A stretch of 64,000 nucleotides of DNA from SZUA-254 sp031379665 (GTDB lineage: Bacteria > Bacteroidota > Ignavibacteria > UBA10030 > SZUA-254): positions 1 through 64,000 of the forward strand of contig JANNFI010000046.1 of assembly GCA_031379665.1 (NCBI GenBank), in the 5' to 3' direction. Below, one piece after another: positions 1-8,929 of the stretch. Each line of letters begins with the position of its first letter. The stretch's first letter is position 1. The position numbers and the translations under genes are program-made. The notes beneath the pieces were generated by a model. The model did no database searches. It was given only the letters and a program-made list of their open reading frames with translations, and was not told the DNA's origin.

Positions 1-506
1 AGGCCGGGTGGGAGATCGTCGTGACGAGCTCGACGCCCGGGCAGGTCACCCTGCGCTGGGACAACGCCAGGATCGCGGCCCTTCCGTCGAACGTGAAGGT
101 CGATCTCAACGACGCCGCCGGCGGCAGGACCATCGACATGAAGACGGCCTCTTCGTATACCTACACCCAGGCCGGCACCGAGCGGCGTTTCAGCGTCAAC
201 CAGCCGTCGACCGTCATCCCGACCGCCTGGGAGGTTGGCCAGAACTATCCCAACCCCTTCAATCCGACCACGACCATCGCCTACGGGCTTCCGTCGGCCG
301 CCGCGGTCTCCATTGAAGTGTTTAATTTCCTTGGCCAGAGGGTCGCCACGCTCCTCTCCGGCGACGCACTCCAGACGGCGGGCTACCACGAGGTGGTCTT
401 CGACGCCGCGAACCTCTCCAGCGGTGTCTACTACTACACCATCACCGCAACGGCCGCCGAGGGCAACTCCTTCTCCAACATCAGGAAGATGGTTCTGTTG
501 AAGTAA
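1..506 (+). CDS. T9SS-sorted secreted protein, C-terminal fragment
   Basis: This is the 3' end of a gene that begins before the window; the reading frame is open from base 3. About 80 residues belong to a beta-sandwich module with the signature VTLRWD, also seen in the next two genes. A type IX secretion sorting domain follows, beginning at the motif GQNYPNPFNPTTTIAYGLP and ending in SNIRKMVLLK. In known T9SS cargo this C-terminal domain directs export across the outer membrane and is usually removed at the surface. The function of the mature protein cannot be told from the fragment. A strong hairpin follows the stop codon. Confidence 0.9.
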   Translation, partial: AGWEIVVTSSTPGQVTLRWDNARIAALPSNVKVDLNDAAGGRTIDMKTASSYTYTQAGTERRFSVNQPSTVIPTAWEVGQNYPNPFNPTTTIAYGLPSAAAVSIEVFNFLGQRVATLLSGDALQTAGYHEVVFDAANLSSGVYYYTITATAAEGNSFSNIRKMVLLK

Positions 507-520
507 CGCATTGCATCACC

Positions 521-547
521 CCTCCCCCGCCCCGCAGGCGGGGGAGG
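521..547 (+). terminator. hairpin terminator after first cargo gene
   Basis: A perfect 10-bp stem (CCTCCCCCGC pairing with GCGGGGGAGG) encloses a 7-base loop and is followed by the AT-rich stretch ATATTTATT. It lies 15 bases after the stop codon of the upstream gene. The T-run is imperfect, so it may terminate only partially and act as an mRNA-stabilising or attenuating hairpin before the next gene. Confidence 0.65.
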
Positions 548-588
548 ATATTTATTAAACGTCGAATTCTTTTGTGAGTAGGGCTCCG

Positions 589-2277
589 ATGAAACGACGG
601 TTATTCGCTGCGCCTTTATTTTTCGCCGTAGCGTGGCTGGCAATGGCCCCGGGTGTATCTCCCGCGGCGAATCCTTTTGCGTCCGACACGGTGACCCCCG
701 CGTCATGGTCGCTCCTCATCGAGGGGTATGTCGTCGGTGCGCACGATTCCCTTGCCTACCTGGGGGTACGAGCCGATGCCACGCCGGATTACGACGTGCA
801 GTATGAAATCCCCCGTCCCCCCGCCCCGCCGGGAACATCCATCCAGGTCTATTTTCCCCACGACGGCGATAACTGGCCGACAATGCTCGGCAACAAGTTC
901 GCCATCGACTATACGATCCCCCAGAACCCATCATGGCGGATGATGGTCGAGACGAATGCCGGGATCGGCGCGGTGACGCTCCAGTGGGATACATCGATGA
1001 TTGGCCTCCTGCCCGGGTCCTATTTCCTGCTGATGGAAGATTCCATTGCCGATTCCCTCATCTACCTCAGGGAAGTTAATTCCTATACATTTACGTACAC
1101 TCAGGCCCGCACATTCCTGATCCGTGCGGAATTCGCCTCTTCGTTCATCGAAACGGAAACCGGATGGAACATCCTTTCGGTCCCCCGCGTCGTCCCCGAC
1201 TACCGGGCGCTGACGCTGTTTCCCGACGGCATCTCATCCGCGTTCGATTTCGATTCCTCATACCACCCGAGGGATACGCTGTCCAACGGTAGGGCTTACT
1301 GGATGAAATTCGCCTCCCCCCACGTAACGACGTTGACCGGGCTGAGCGTCGACACGCTCGACATCCCGGTGAGGGAGGGGTGGAACATGATCGGGACCCT
1401 GTCACAACCGATCCCGGCCCCGGCCTCGCCCGACATCGTTTCGGTGTTCTACGAATATTCCACCGGATATCAGAGGGCCGACAGCCTGCTACCTGGAAAG
1501 GGTTATTGGGTGAAGGTCGCCTCCGACGGGATCCTCCCCCTCGGCCTGGCCGCGGCAAAAAAACCCGCGAGGGCGATTCCGTCGCTGGAAACGCCGTCGG
1601 TGACGATCCGTTCATCGACTGGCGGAGCGTCGACGCTCTATTTCATTCCGGCCGGGTCGGGATATCACCCGGAGGAATTCGACGTCCCCCCCGTTCCGCC
1701 GGCTCCGGCGTTTGACGCCCGTTTCGCCGGTGGCGGCGCCGCCGGGATCCTGGCCGCCGACGCAGCGCCCATCCAGGAATTCATCGTTGCAATCCAATCC
1801 GACGCGGCGTCGATATCCCTCACCGGCGAGCGGGGCGACGCGTCGATCGACTTCATTGCAGAAACCGGCCCGGATCGATGGACAGCGATAACCGGAACAT
1901 CGGAGCCCGTCGCTTTCACGAAAGATCCGGGTCGGATTTTAATCAAACTTCGCGCGGTCGCTACCGCGCGACAACATTCGGCCGTCCCCGACGCTTTCAT
2001 CGTCGTGGGATGTTACCCGAACCCCTTCAACCCATCAGCCATGATCGAGTATCAACTTCCCGCTGAGGCACTCATCACCCTCCGGGTCAGCGATCAGGGT
2101 GGGAGGACGGTCTTCCTCGGCCCGCCGGTCTCCCGCGGACCCGGACAGCATCAGCTCACCTTCGACGCGGGGAATATGGGCCTTGCCAGCGGGGTCTATT
2201 TCTTCACCGTGAGCGGCGAAGGCGTCGGGACCGGCCGGAGGTTTTCCGGGTCGGGTAAAATGGTTTATCTCAAATAA
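589..2277 (+). CDS. T9SS-sorted modular secreted protein
   Basis: A protein of 562 residues with a signal peptide (MKRRLFAAPLFFAV, cleavage near residue 25). I prefer the ATG at 589 to the in-frame GTG at 574 because it opens directly with the basic signal-peptide n-region. Visible modules in order: a TLxWD module (about 30-185, with ATPD, RPPAPPG and VTLQWD); a two-half module with WNILSVP, AYWMKF, GWNMIG and KGYWVKV (about 190-320); a TLYF/PPVPP/FDARF module (about 340-465); and a sorting domain beginning GCYPNPFNPSAMIEYQLP. No catalytic motif is visible, so it is probably structural or adhesive. It is followed by the next gene after 22 bases and is probably co-transcribed with it. Confidence 0.87.
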   Translation: MKRRLFAAPLFFAVAWLAMAPGVSPAANPFASDTVTPASWSLLIEGYVVGAHDSLAYLGVRADATPDYDVQYEIPRPPAPPGTSIQVYFPHDGDNWPTMLGNKFAIDYTIPQNPSWRMMVETNAGIGAVTLQWDTSMIGLLPGSYFLLMEDSIADSLIYLREVNSYTFTYTQARTFLIRAEFASSFIETETGWNILSVPRVVPDYRALTLFPDGISSAFDFDSSYHPRDTLSNGRAYWMKFASPHVTTLTGLSVDTLDIPVREGWNMIGTLSQPIPAPASPDIVSVFYEYSTGYQRADSLLPGKGYWVKVASDGILPLGLAAAKKPARAIPSLETPSVTIRSSTGGASTLYFIPAGSGYHPEEFDVPPVPPAPAFDARFAGGGAAGILAADAAPIQEFIVAIQSDAASISLTGERGDASIDFIAETGPDRWTAITGTSEPVAFTKDPGRILIKLRAVATARQHSAVPDAFIVVGCYPNPFNPSAMIEYQLPAEALITLRVSDQGGRTVFLGPPVSRGPGQHQLTFDAGNMGLASGVYFFTVSGEGVGTGRRFSGSGKMVYLK

Positions 2278-2299
2278 GTCCAACAGAAGGTACGATTGT

Positions 2300-3325
2300 A
2301 TGAAAATATTCGCCGTGGTATTCCTCTTCTTTTCGTTCGCCGGGGGCGTGCTTGGACAAACGCCCTACACGAACTGGGACTTCATGATCCGCGCAAGGAC
2401 GAACTCGCAATCCGATTCGCTCGCCCGGATGGGGATCCGTCCGGACGCCACACCGGATTTCGAGAACCTCTATGACACGCCGCGCCCCCCCCGATCTCCC
2501 GGGGGGACGTACCTCGAAGTCTATTTCCCCCACTCAGGCGGCAGCTATCCTCCCATACTCGGGACGCAGTATGCCACCGACTTCCAGGGGCCGAGCGACC
2601 CGGTCTGGGATCTGAGCGTTGAATGCTCCAGCACGGCCCTGTTGACGCTCCTGTGGGACTCCTCCTATGTGAACGCGGTCGAGCCGCGCCTCCAGCTCTT
2701 CCTGGTCGACCTGCTCACCGGGTCACGGGTAAACATGCGGGTCGCCGGCCGGTACACGTTCAGCTACACGACCAAACGGGACTTCCAGATCGTCGGAGCG
2801 GTGAAGGTTGACCTGACCTGCCTGCTGGAAGGATTCTGGAACGGCGCCAGCCAGCCACAGGATACGGTCACGGGTTACCTCGCGGACGCGGCCGGCGTTC
2901 ATCCACTGGTGGACTCGGCGCGTTGCGCGCTCTCGACGTCGGGAGACGGGCTCCTGGTCTTCCCGTCAGCCCCCACGGGGAGCTACTACCTCGTGGTCCG
3001 GCACAGGAACCACCTCGCCATCTGGTCCGCCTCGTCGCAGCCGTACACCAAGGGGACGACGAGCATCGGGGCCTATGATTTCACCACGGGGCCCGGCACC
3101 GCGTTCGGGACCGATCCCCTGAAAAACGAGGGTGGCCTTTATATCTCGTGGGCCGGTGACGTGAACCAGGACGGCGTAGTCGACTTCCTCGACCGGAACA
3201 TCACCTGGAACAACCGGACCCTGCCGGGATACCTCTCCTCGGATTGCAACGGGAACAATGTCACCGACGGGACCGACTACTCGCTGGTCCTGGCCAACAG
3301 GCTCAGGGTTTCGCAGAAGCCGTAA
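2300..3325 (+). CDS. secreted protein with TLxWD module and dockerin-like EF-hand tail
   Basis: A protein of 341 residues with a clear signal peptide (MKIFAVVFLFFSFAGG). Residues about 20-170 repeat the module of the preceding protein (DSLARMGIRPDATPDF, RPPRSPGG, LTLLWD). After a second all-beta region, the C-terminus carries two loops rich in Asp and Asn, DVNQDGVVDFLDRN and DCNGNNVTDGTD. These match the calcium-binding loops of type I dockerin/EF-hand repeats. Unlike its neighbours it has no NYPNPFNP sorting domain, so it may stay periplasmic, bind a partner, or be exported another way. The sequence AGAAGG lies 9-10 bases before the ATG. Confidence 0.82.
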   Translation: MKIFAVVFLFFSFAGGVLGQTPYTNWDFMIRARTNSQSDSLARMGIRPDATPDFENLYDTPRPPRSPGGTYLEVYFPHSGGSYPPILGTQYATDFQGPSDPVWDLSVECSSTALLTLLWDSSYVNAVEPRLQLFLVDLLTGSRVNMRVAGRYTFSYTTKRDFQIVGAVKVDLTCLLEGFWNGASQPQDTVTGYLADAAGVHPLVDSARCALSTSGDGLLVFPSAPTGSYYLVVRHRNHLAIWSASSQPYTKGTTSIGAYDFTTGPGTAFGTDPLKNEGGLYISWAGDVNQDGVVDFLDRNITWNNRTLPGYLSSDCNGNNVTDGTDYSLVLANRLRVSQKP

Positions 3326-3366
3326 CCACAGAATTTTCTCTTTCATGGATTTGTATGGGTATGATT

Positions 3367-6300
3367 ATGAAATATGATAGAATGCCGGATATCCTGAAAA
3401 TGATCGCCGTGACGCTTGCGATGACGGCCAGCCTGAACGCCCAGCCGATTCCGCAGTATGAACTCTCGGTGCGGAATCCCGTGCTCACGGGGACGACCTA
3501 CCGTTTCGACCTCTACATCAAACGGATCGGGCCGACCGGCTTCAGGACCGGGAACAGCCAGTTCGTGATGACGTTCAACACCGGAGCGTTCACCGCGCCG
3601 GCGTTGAGCCGGGTCGCCGCGAGCGAGCAGATCGGGAGCGGTTTCTTCTTCGACCAGGTGATCGCGGGGAACGAGATCCGCATCTCGCTCGGCGGCAACC
3701 ATTCCTATGCCACCGCTGTCGACGTCCCGACCCCCGGGAACGGGGCCCGCATATCGACGTACGAGATCTCCGGCGTCTCTGTCCCGGTCGTATCCACCGC
3801 ACTCGCCTGGGTGAACCTCCCGGCGCTTGTCCGCACGGGGGTAAGCGAAATCGACGCCGCGAATAACTATCGCGACATCACAGACAACACCGGCCTGTCC
3901 CACCTGAACGGCGGAGGTGAATTCGGAACGATTTCGGGTTACAAGTTCGAGGACCTCGACGGCGATGGGACGTGGGAACAACCCGCCGAACCGGCACTCG
4001 ACGCGTGGAAGATCTACATCACCGGACCGAACGGCATGGATTCGGCGATCACCGGTGCCGGCGCCTGGCCGACGGGGTATTATGAATTCAACAACCTGAC
4101 CCCGGGCTCGTACGCGATCGCCGAAGCAATGCAGCCGGGGTGGTCCGCGACGTTCGCGCCCGCATCACCCATCACTCTCACCGCAGGCCCGCCGAGCCTG
4201 AACAACAACTTCGGGAACTTTAACGGTCCCACCGCCCGCGGAATGGCGTTCAGGGACCTCGACGGCGACGGGGTGAAGGATCCCCTCGAACCGGTACTTC
4301 AGGGCGGGCTGGTCCAGGCCCTGAAAACCGGAGGCGGCGGGAGTAAAACACAATTCACGAATGCCCTCGGGGAATTCGTGTTCACCTTTTCGGCGCTTGA
4401 ATCAGGATTCTGGGAATTCTCCTTACCGACCCCGACGGGATGGGTCGGCACCCTCCCGGCATCTCCCGGATCCTATTCCATCGACATCCAGTCCGGATCA
4501 TCCCCCACCGGGATCAACTTCGGATTATTCCTGGCAAGCTCCATCTCGGGGATAAAATTTGACGACCTTGACGGTGACTCGTCAAAATCGCCAGCTGAGC
4601 CCGTGATGGCGGGGTGGCTCGTAACACTGTTCCGGAACGCGACGCACTTCGACAGTGTCCTGACCGATGTCAGTGGGGTGTTTGCGTTCGACAGCCTGGC
4701 CTCGGGAACCTACGTCGTTTCGGAAGATCTGCCAGCGGGCTGGACTCAATTGCTCCCCGGATCGCCGTCCGTGTACACCTTCACGGTCGACACCGGCGGA
4801 AACAACTTCTCCGGCTCCGATTTTGGAAATTTCCGGTACGGAGCGATGTCAGGCGAGGTGTACTTCGATCTCAACCACGACGGCACCCGGGACCCCGGCG
4901 AGGCTGGGATGCTCGGGATCGAAATCCTCCTGACCGGGCCGAAAACATCTCGATCGGTCTTCTCTGGGACGAATGGTGTCTGGAGCGTCGATGACCTGCT
5001 CGCCGACGCGCTGACGATCACTGAGAATGCGCCGCCCGGATACCTGCTCACACAACCTCTCGGTGGATTCTACCCCGCAACGGTGACGAGCGGGGCTGTT
5101 TTCGACTCGTTGAATTTCGGTAACAGCTCAACGACCGACACAACGAAGTTCCGGACGATGTCGTACGACAGCCTGGTCGAATCCCGCGACCGCCGTGGCA
5201 AACTGCTCGCGCCGGAGAAACGCAAACCGGACAAGGTGGAGTTCTGCATGACGATCGGCAACAACACGGGGAGGGCGGTGGACGGCCTGATGGTCCGAAT
5301 ACGGATCCCAATTTACTATGACGATTCCCTCCACCCGTTCGTCGTCACGCCGACCCCGGATGAGATTATCTACAGCCACAATTCGCAGAACGCCTACATC
5401 CACTGGAACACGCCGATATCACCCGATTCCGTCGTGAACGTCTGCGCCTGGGGTGTGAAGCCGAAACGATATCCGGACAGCTACCATCACTGGTACGTCG
5501 GGGGCGCCGTTGTGAACAGGTCAACCCCGGTTCGGTCCACGAGCACATTCCTCGCGTACCGGCTACCGCTGCCGAACAGGATGAATGTCGTCGATGACAT
5601 CTACCGGTCGGGGGCGCTCACCACGGGACTCGTGGTGGGGGTTGAACGCTCCGATATGCCGAAATTCTTCGCGTGGGCGAGGATCCGTAAATTCAGCGAC
5701 TTCAAGAAGTCGATCATGGACCGGATGATCGTGCACAGCGTCGTGCCGAAGAACTTCTACGCATTTGACAATAACCGCCGGATGGTGGGTGTGCAGAAGA
5801 AGGTGTCCCCGAAGAAACACAACAACAGGATCTTCGCGGATGCGTTGACGCTCAAAACGTCCATCGTGGCGAGCCAGATGACAATCTTTCCGCCGGGCCT
5901 GGGAGAGCTGATCTTCGAATACGGAGCGAATCCGCTGAGCGGGAAAACCCTGCGGCAGATATCTGCCGTCGCCGACACTCTCCTGACCGACTGGCCAGGA
6001 CGGATGTCCACGGAGTACTACAACCTGGACAGCACACTGCGGATGATCAACGCCAGTTTCGAGGGCCCTATCGACACATTCTCATTCGCGACCACCCTGC
6101 GCTTCAAGGGGACGAGGGAACTCGCAGCCGTCCCGTTCCTGCGGGCGAACCCCGGAACCGAACCGGTGATCATCCTGGCCGACCGCGCCATCGTCGAGGA
6201 GGTCCCGGAGGGATTCAGCCTGTACCAGAATTACCCAAATCCGTTCAACCCGTCAACGACCATCGCGTTCGACCTGCCGCAGCCGGCCATCGTTACGATG

Positions 6301-6507
6301 AGCGTCTACAACCTTCTCGGGGCGGAGGTCGGGACGGTCCTCGATGGCGACGTCCTCGACGAGGGGATACAGGAGATCGACTTCGAGGCCGGGTCGCTGC
6401 CGTCGGGGATATATTTCTACAGGATCGTCGCCACGACCATCGACGAGGAGACCGGAGAACGGGGTGCCGTGCTCGAGGAAACGAAAAAGATGATGCTGGT
6501 GAAATAG
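3367..6507 (+). CDS. large T9SS-sorted protein with SdrD_B-like repeats
   Basis: About 1046 residues from the ATG at 3367; ATGs at 3355 and 3361 are close alternatives, and no strong ribosome site decides. A signal peptide precedes a cohesin-like beta domain (about 30-175). Four SdrD_B/Cna-B-type repeats follow, each starting with GxxFxDLDGDG or YFDLNHDGTRDPGE and containing a Gly-Asn-Phe turn (about 185-620). Next is a region shared with two proteins near the other window end (motifs FRTMSYDSL, GLVVGVER, LKTSIVAS, LDSTLRMINASF). The C-terminus is a T9SS sorting domain (YQNYPNPFNPSTTIAFDLP) ending KKMMLVK. SdrD_B repeats usually form rigid calcium-stabilised stalks, so a surface stalk or adhesin role is likely but inferred. 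Confidence 0.85.
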   Translation: MKYDRMPDILKMIAVTLAMTASLNAQPIPQYELSVRNPVLTGTTYRFDLYIKRIGPTGFRTGNSQFVMTFNTGAFTAPALSRVAASEQIGSGFFFDQVIAGNEIRISLGGNHSYATAVDVPTPGNGARISTYEISGVSVPVVSTALAWVNLPALVRTGVSEIDAANNYRDITDNTGLSHLNGGGEFGTISGYKFEDLDGDGTWEQPAEPALDAWKIYITGPNGMDSAITGAGAWPTGYYEFNNLTPGSYAIAEAMQPGWSATFAPASPITLTAGPPSLNNNFGNFNGPTARGMAFRDLDGDGVKDPLEPVLQGGLVQALKTGGGGSKTQFTNALGEFVFTFSALESGFWEFSLPTPTGWVGTLPASPGSYSIDIQSGSSPTGINFGLFLASSISGIKFDDLDGDSSKSPAEPVMAGWLVTLFRNATHFDSVLTDVSGVFAFDSLASGTYVVSEDLPAGWTQLLPGSPSVYTFTVDTGGNNFSGSDFGNFRYGAMSGEVYFDLNHDGTRDPGEAGMLGIEILLTGPKTSRSVFSGTNGVWSVDDLLADALTITENAPPGYLLTQPLGGFYPATVTSGAVFDSLNFGNSSTTDTTKFRTMSYDSLVESRDRRGKLLAPEKRKPDKVEFCMTIGNNTGRAVDGLMVRIRIPIYYDDSLHPFVVTPTPDEIIYSHNSQNAYIHWNTPISPDSVVNVCAWGVKPKRYPDSYHHWYVGGAVVNRSTPVRSTSTFLAYRLPLPNRMNVVDDIYRSGALTTGLVVGVERSDMPKFFAWARIRKFSDFKKSIMDRMIVHSVVPKNFYAFDNNRRMVGVQKKVSPKKHNNRIFADALTLKTSIVASQMTIFPPGLGELIFEYGANPLSGKTLRQISAVADTLLTDWPGRMSTEYYNLDSTLRMINASFEGPIDTFSFATTLRFKGTRELAAVPFLRANPGTEPVIILADRAIVEEVPEGFSLYQNYPNPFNPSTTIAFDLPQPAIVTMSVYNLLGAEVGTVLDGDVLDEGIQEIDFEAGSLPSGIYFYRIVATTIDEETGERGAVLEETKKMMLVK

Positions 6508-6515
6508 GGTGGAAA

Positions 6516-6531
6516 CGGGCCGGACGGCCCG
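6516..6531. terminator. short GC hairpin between convergent genes
   Basis: CGGGCC and GGCCCG flank a 4-base loop in the 37-base space between two convergent genes. No T-run follows on either strand, so a bidirectional terminator role is only plausible. Confidence 0.3.
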
Positions 6532-6544
6532 CGGAAATCCCCGA

Positions 6545-6934
6545 TCAGTATCCCAGTTCTCCGGTTAATGAAACGACTCGTACAACACCCGTTGGCTCGA
6601 TGCGCGCGGTGAGTGTCCCGATATTCTGGGTCGCGATTGCGGAGATGATGATGGTATCGGGGGAAGTGGCGGGGGTTACCTCATACTCTGCAAACCCGGT
6701 GGACCTGAGCTTTGCCGGGATGGAATAGCGTACGAATTTTCCGCCACCTCCACCGAGCGTTGCGGGGCGCGTTCGGTAGCGGATAGCGTCTGCGGCGATG
6801 GTCTGGAGTTCGACGAGGATGCTGTCACGACGGACCTGGATGTTTCTCTGGCTGAAAATCCAGATCGCCCCGGCGATGGCGATGCCGAAGAGTGTGATCA
6901 TCAGGATCAACAGAAGCGGCTGTTTGCGGTCCAT
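6545..6934 (-). CDS. membrane-anchored hypothetical protein
   Basis: A small protein of 129 residues. The N-terminus is DRKQPLL followed by one transmembrane helix (about 6-28, LILMITLFGIAIAGAIWIF). The rest is a soluble, probably extracytoplasmic domain of about 100 residues with a Gly-rich stretch (GGGGG near residue 62) and alternating beta-like hydrophobics. The layout (one N-terminal helix, then a helix-to-beta globular part) resembles a pseudopilin, but I see no prepilin peptidase site (Gly before Phe plus Glu at position 5), so I do not call it one. A near-consensus promoter lies just upstream, so it is transcribed on its own. Function unknown. Confidence 0.7.
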   Translation of the reverse strand: MDRKQPLLLILMITLFGIAIAGAIWIFSQRNIQVRRDSILVELQTIAADAIRYRTRPATLGGGGGKFVRYSIPAKLRSTGFAEYEVTPATSPDTIIISAIATQNIGTLTARIEPTGVVRVVSLTGELGY

Positions 6935-6980
6935 CCCTCAAATGCATTGTGGTTTCCGCCCCCGGTCACCAGACGGTATG

Positions 6981-7009
6981 AGTATAGTTTTTTACGAATA
7001 CAATGTCAA
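6981..7009 (-). promoter_or_regulatory. sigma70-type promoter, TTGACA-N17-TATACT
   Basis: On the minus strand a perfect -35 box (TTGACA, 7004-7009) is separated by exactly 17 bases from a -10 box TATACT (6981-6986). The start codon of the downstream membrane-anchored gene is about 47 bases from the -10 box. It is one of the best promoter matches in the window. Confidence 0.75.
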
Positions 7010-7056
7010 TACCTGCGGCCTGAACGGCACCGAGACCGGCACCAGCTCCCTCCCGT

Positions 7057-8928
7057 TTACTCAGCGTTATCGACGGTTTCGCCCTCCCGATTGAAATAAC
7101 CGTGGATTTTTACCGCGGTGACCTCACCGACAACCTCGGTGATTTGTAGAATGGTGGCAAACCTGACTCCCTGGACTGACCCAAATGCCTCGAGGAGGCG
7201 GGTCGCGCGCTTCTTCCCGACTCCCTCGATGAGGTCGAGTTCGGTCTGGAGCGTCCGGCTCGACCGGCGGGCGCGATGATAGGTCACGGCGAACCTGTGG
7301 GCTTCGTTGCGAATCCGCTGAAGTAGTTTCAGGCCCGGCGAACTCTTCGGAATGGATTGGGGATCGTCCGCGTCGGGGCGGTGGATTTCCTCCAACCGTT
7401 TGGCAAGGCCGATGACCCGGAGTTCCCTCCCGGCCGCCGCGACCATTTGTTGCACGCCAAGGCGCGTGAGCACTTCCATCGCGCTCGAGAGCTGACCCTT
7501 GCCGCCGTCGATGACGATGAGGTCGGGCAATTCCGCACCCTCGGAAATCGCCCGGTCGTACCTCCTGCCTACGATCTCGCGCATGGCCGCGAAATCGTCG
7601 GGATGATCGAGCGACGCGACATTGAATTTCCGGTATTGGCTCTTCCTTGGTTTTCCGTCGATGAACACGACCATCGACCCGACGGTGTCGGCGCCCTGCG
7701 TATGCGAGACATCGAAACACTCGATCCTCCTCGGCACCCCCTTCATCCCCAGATCCCTGCCGAGGAGTTCAACCGCCGGGGCGGGCATACTCCGGCGTTT
7801 TTCCCTCTGGAGGAGGAGCATCCCAAGGAAAAGTTCGGCGTTCTTCCGGCACATCTCCATCAACCTGGCTTTCTTGCCCGCCTTCGGCATCACGACCCGC
7901 ACTTCGCCTGCTTTTTTCCGGCTGAGCCAATCCTCGACCACCTGTCGTTGGTCGAATTCCGCGGGGAGGTGGATTTCCTCGGGGAGATCGTCGGCTTCGA
8001 GGTAATAGGTGGCGAGGAAATGTTCAATGACGGCCGATTCATCCTCCCCCCTCAACGAGGTGAGATAAAAATGCTGTTTCCCGACGATCTTCCCCTCCCT
8101 GATTTTGAAGACGACGGCGCATCCGTCGTTGTCCTTCACCGCGAGCGAAACGAGGTCCCGATCCACCAGGTCCAGGTCGATGATTTTCTGGCGCTGGTTG
8201 TACACGTCGAGAGATGCGATCCTGTCCCTCAGCTCGGCGGCCTCCTCGTACCGCGTCCCCGCCGAGGCCTCCTCCATCCGTCCGCGCAGGACCGAAGCGA
8301 GGGCGGAGGTCCTCCCGCGGAGGATCAGCTCGACCTCCCGGATCATCGCGCCGTAGGCCTGTTGGCTGATCAGCCCCTCGCAGGGCCCGTCGCATTTCCT
8401 GATGTGGTAGTCGAGGCAGAGCTTGATCTTTTTCTTCCGGATCGCTTCCTCGTCGATGTGGAAATTACAGCTCCGCACCCGGTATATGTCCCGCACCATT
8501 TTCAGCGAGGTATGCAAGTTTTTGACGTCGGTGAAGGGGCCGAAGTACTTCGAACCGTCCCGGATGACCCGCCGGGTCGGGAAGACCCTCGGAAACGGTT
8601 CGTTGGTGATGACGATGTAGGGATAACTCTTGTCGTCCTTCAGGTCGACGTTGTAGCGGGGCTTGCGTTCCTTGATGAGGGTGGTTTCGAGGATGAGGGC
8701 TTCGACCTCGGAATCGGTGACGATGATCTCGACGTCGGCGACCTTCGCGGTCATCGCCTTGAGGCGGGGATTCTTGGCGATGCCGCTCTGGAAGTACTGG
8801 CGTACCCGGCTCCGGAGGTTGATGGCCTTCCCGATGTAAAGCACCTCGCCCGAATCTGAGACGAACTGGTAGACACCCGGTTTTGCCGGAAGGGTGCGAA
8901 GCTTTCCGGTGAGGGCCTCCCCCGGCAT
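7057..8928 (-). CDS. uvrC: excinuclease ABC subunit C
   Basis: UvrC makes the two incisions around bulky DNA lesions in nucleotide-excision repair, together with UvrA and UvrB. The 623-residue product has the expected order: GIY-YIG nuclease domain (KPGVYQF, VLYIGKA, about 8-90), a UVR helix pair (about 205-240), the RNase H-like C-terminal nuclease with FDVSHTQG and DLIVIDGGKGQL (about 385-540), and a terminal helix-hairpin-helix (GVGKKRATRLLEAFGS). I start at the ATG at 8928, one base after the stop of the epimerase gene. An in-frame extension upstream runs through that gene and is low-complexity, so it is rejected. Last gene of the secA-era run. Confidence 0.96.
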   Translation of the reverse strand: MPGEALTGKLRTLPAKPGVYQFVSDSGEVLYIGKAINLRSRVRQYFQSGIAKNPRLKAMTAKVADVEIIVTDSEVEALILETTLIKERKPRYNVDLKDDKSYPYIVITNEPFPRVFPTRRVIRDGSKYFGPFTDVKNLHTSLKMVRDIYRVRSCNFHIDEEAIRKKKIKLCLDYHIRKCDGPCEGLISQQAYGAMIREVELILRGRTSALASVLRGRMEEASAGTRYEEAAELRDRIASLDVYNQRQKIIDLDLVDRDLVSLAVKDNDGCAVVFKIREGKIVGKQHFYLTSLRGEDESAVIEHFLATYYLEADDLPEEIHLPAEFDQRQVVEDWLSRKKAGEVRVVMPKAGKKARLMEMCRKNAELFLGMLLLQREKRRSMPAPAVELLGRDLGMKGVPRRIECFDVSHTQGADTVGSMVVFIDGKPRKSQYRKFNVASLDHPDDFAAMREIVGRRYDRAISEGAELPDLIVIDGGKGQLSSAMEVLTRLGVQQMVAAAGRELRVIGLAKRLEEIHRPDADDPQSIPKSSPGLKLLQRIRNEAHRFAVTYHRARRSSRTLQTELDLIEGVGKKRATRLLEAFGSVQGVRFATILQITEVVGEVTAVKIHGYFNREGETVDNAE

Positions 8929-8929
8929 C

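Noticed and set aside
6545..6934. Type IV pilin or pseudopilin
   Set aside because: The single N-terminal helix fits, but there is no prepilin peptidase motif with Gly at -1 and Glu at +5.
7357..8859. Long open frame antisense to uvrC
   Set aside because: Same reason: composition-driven shadow opposite a clear uvrC.
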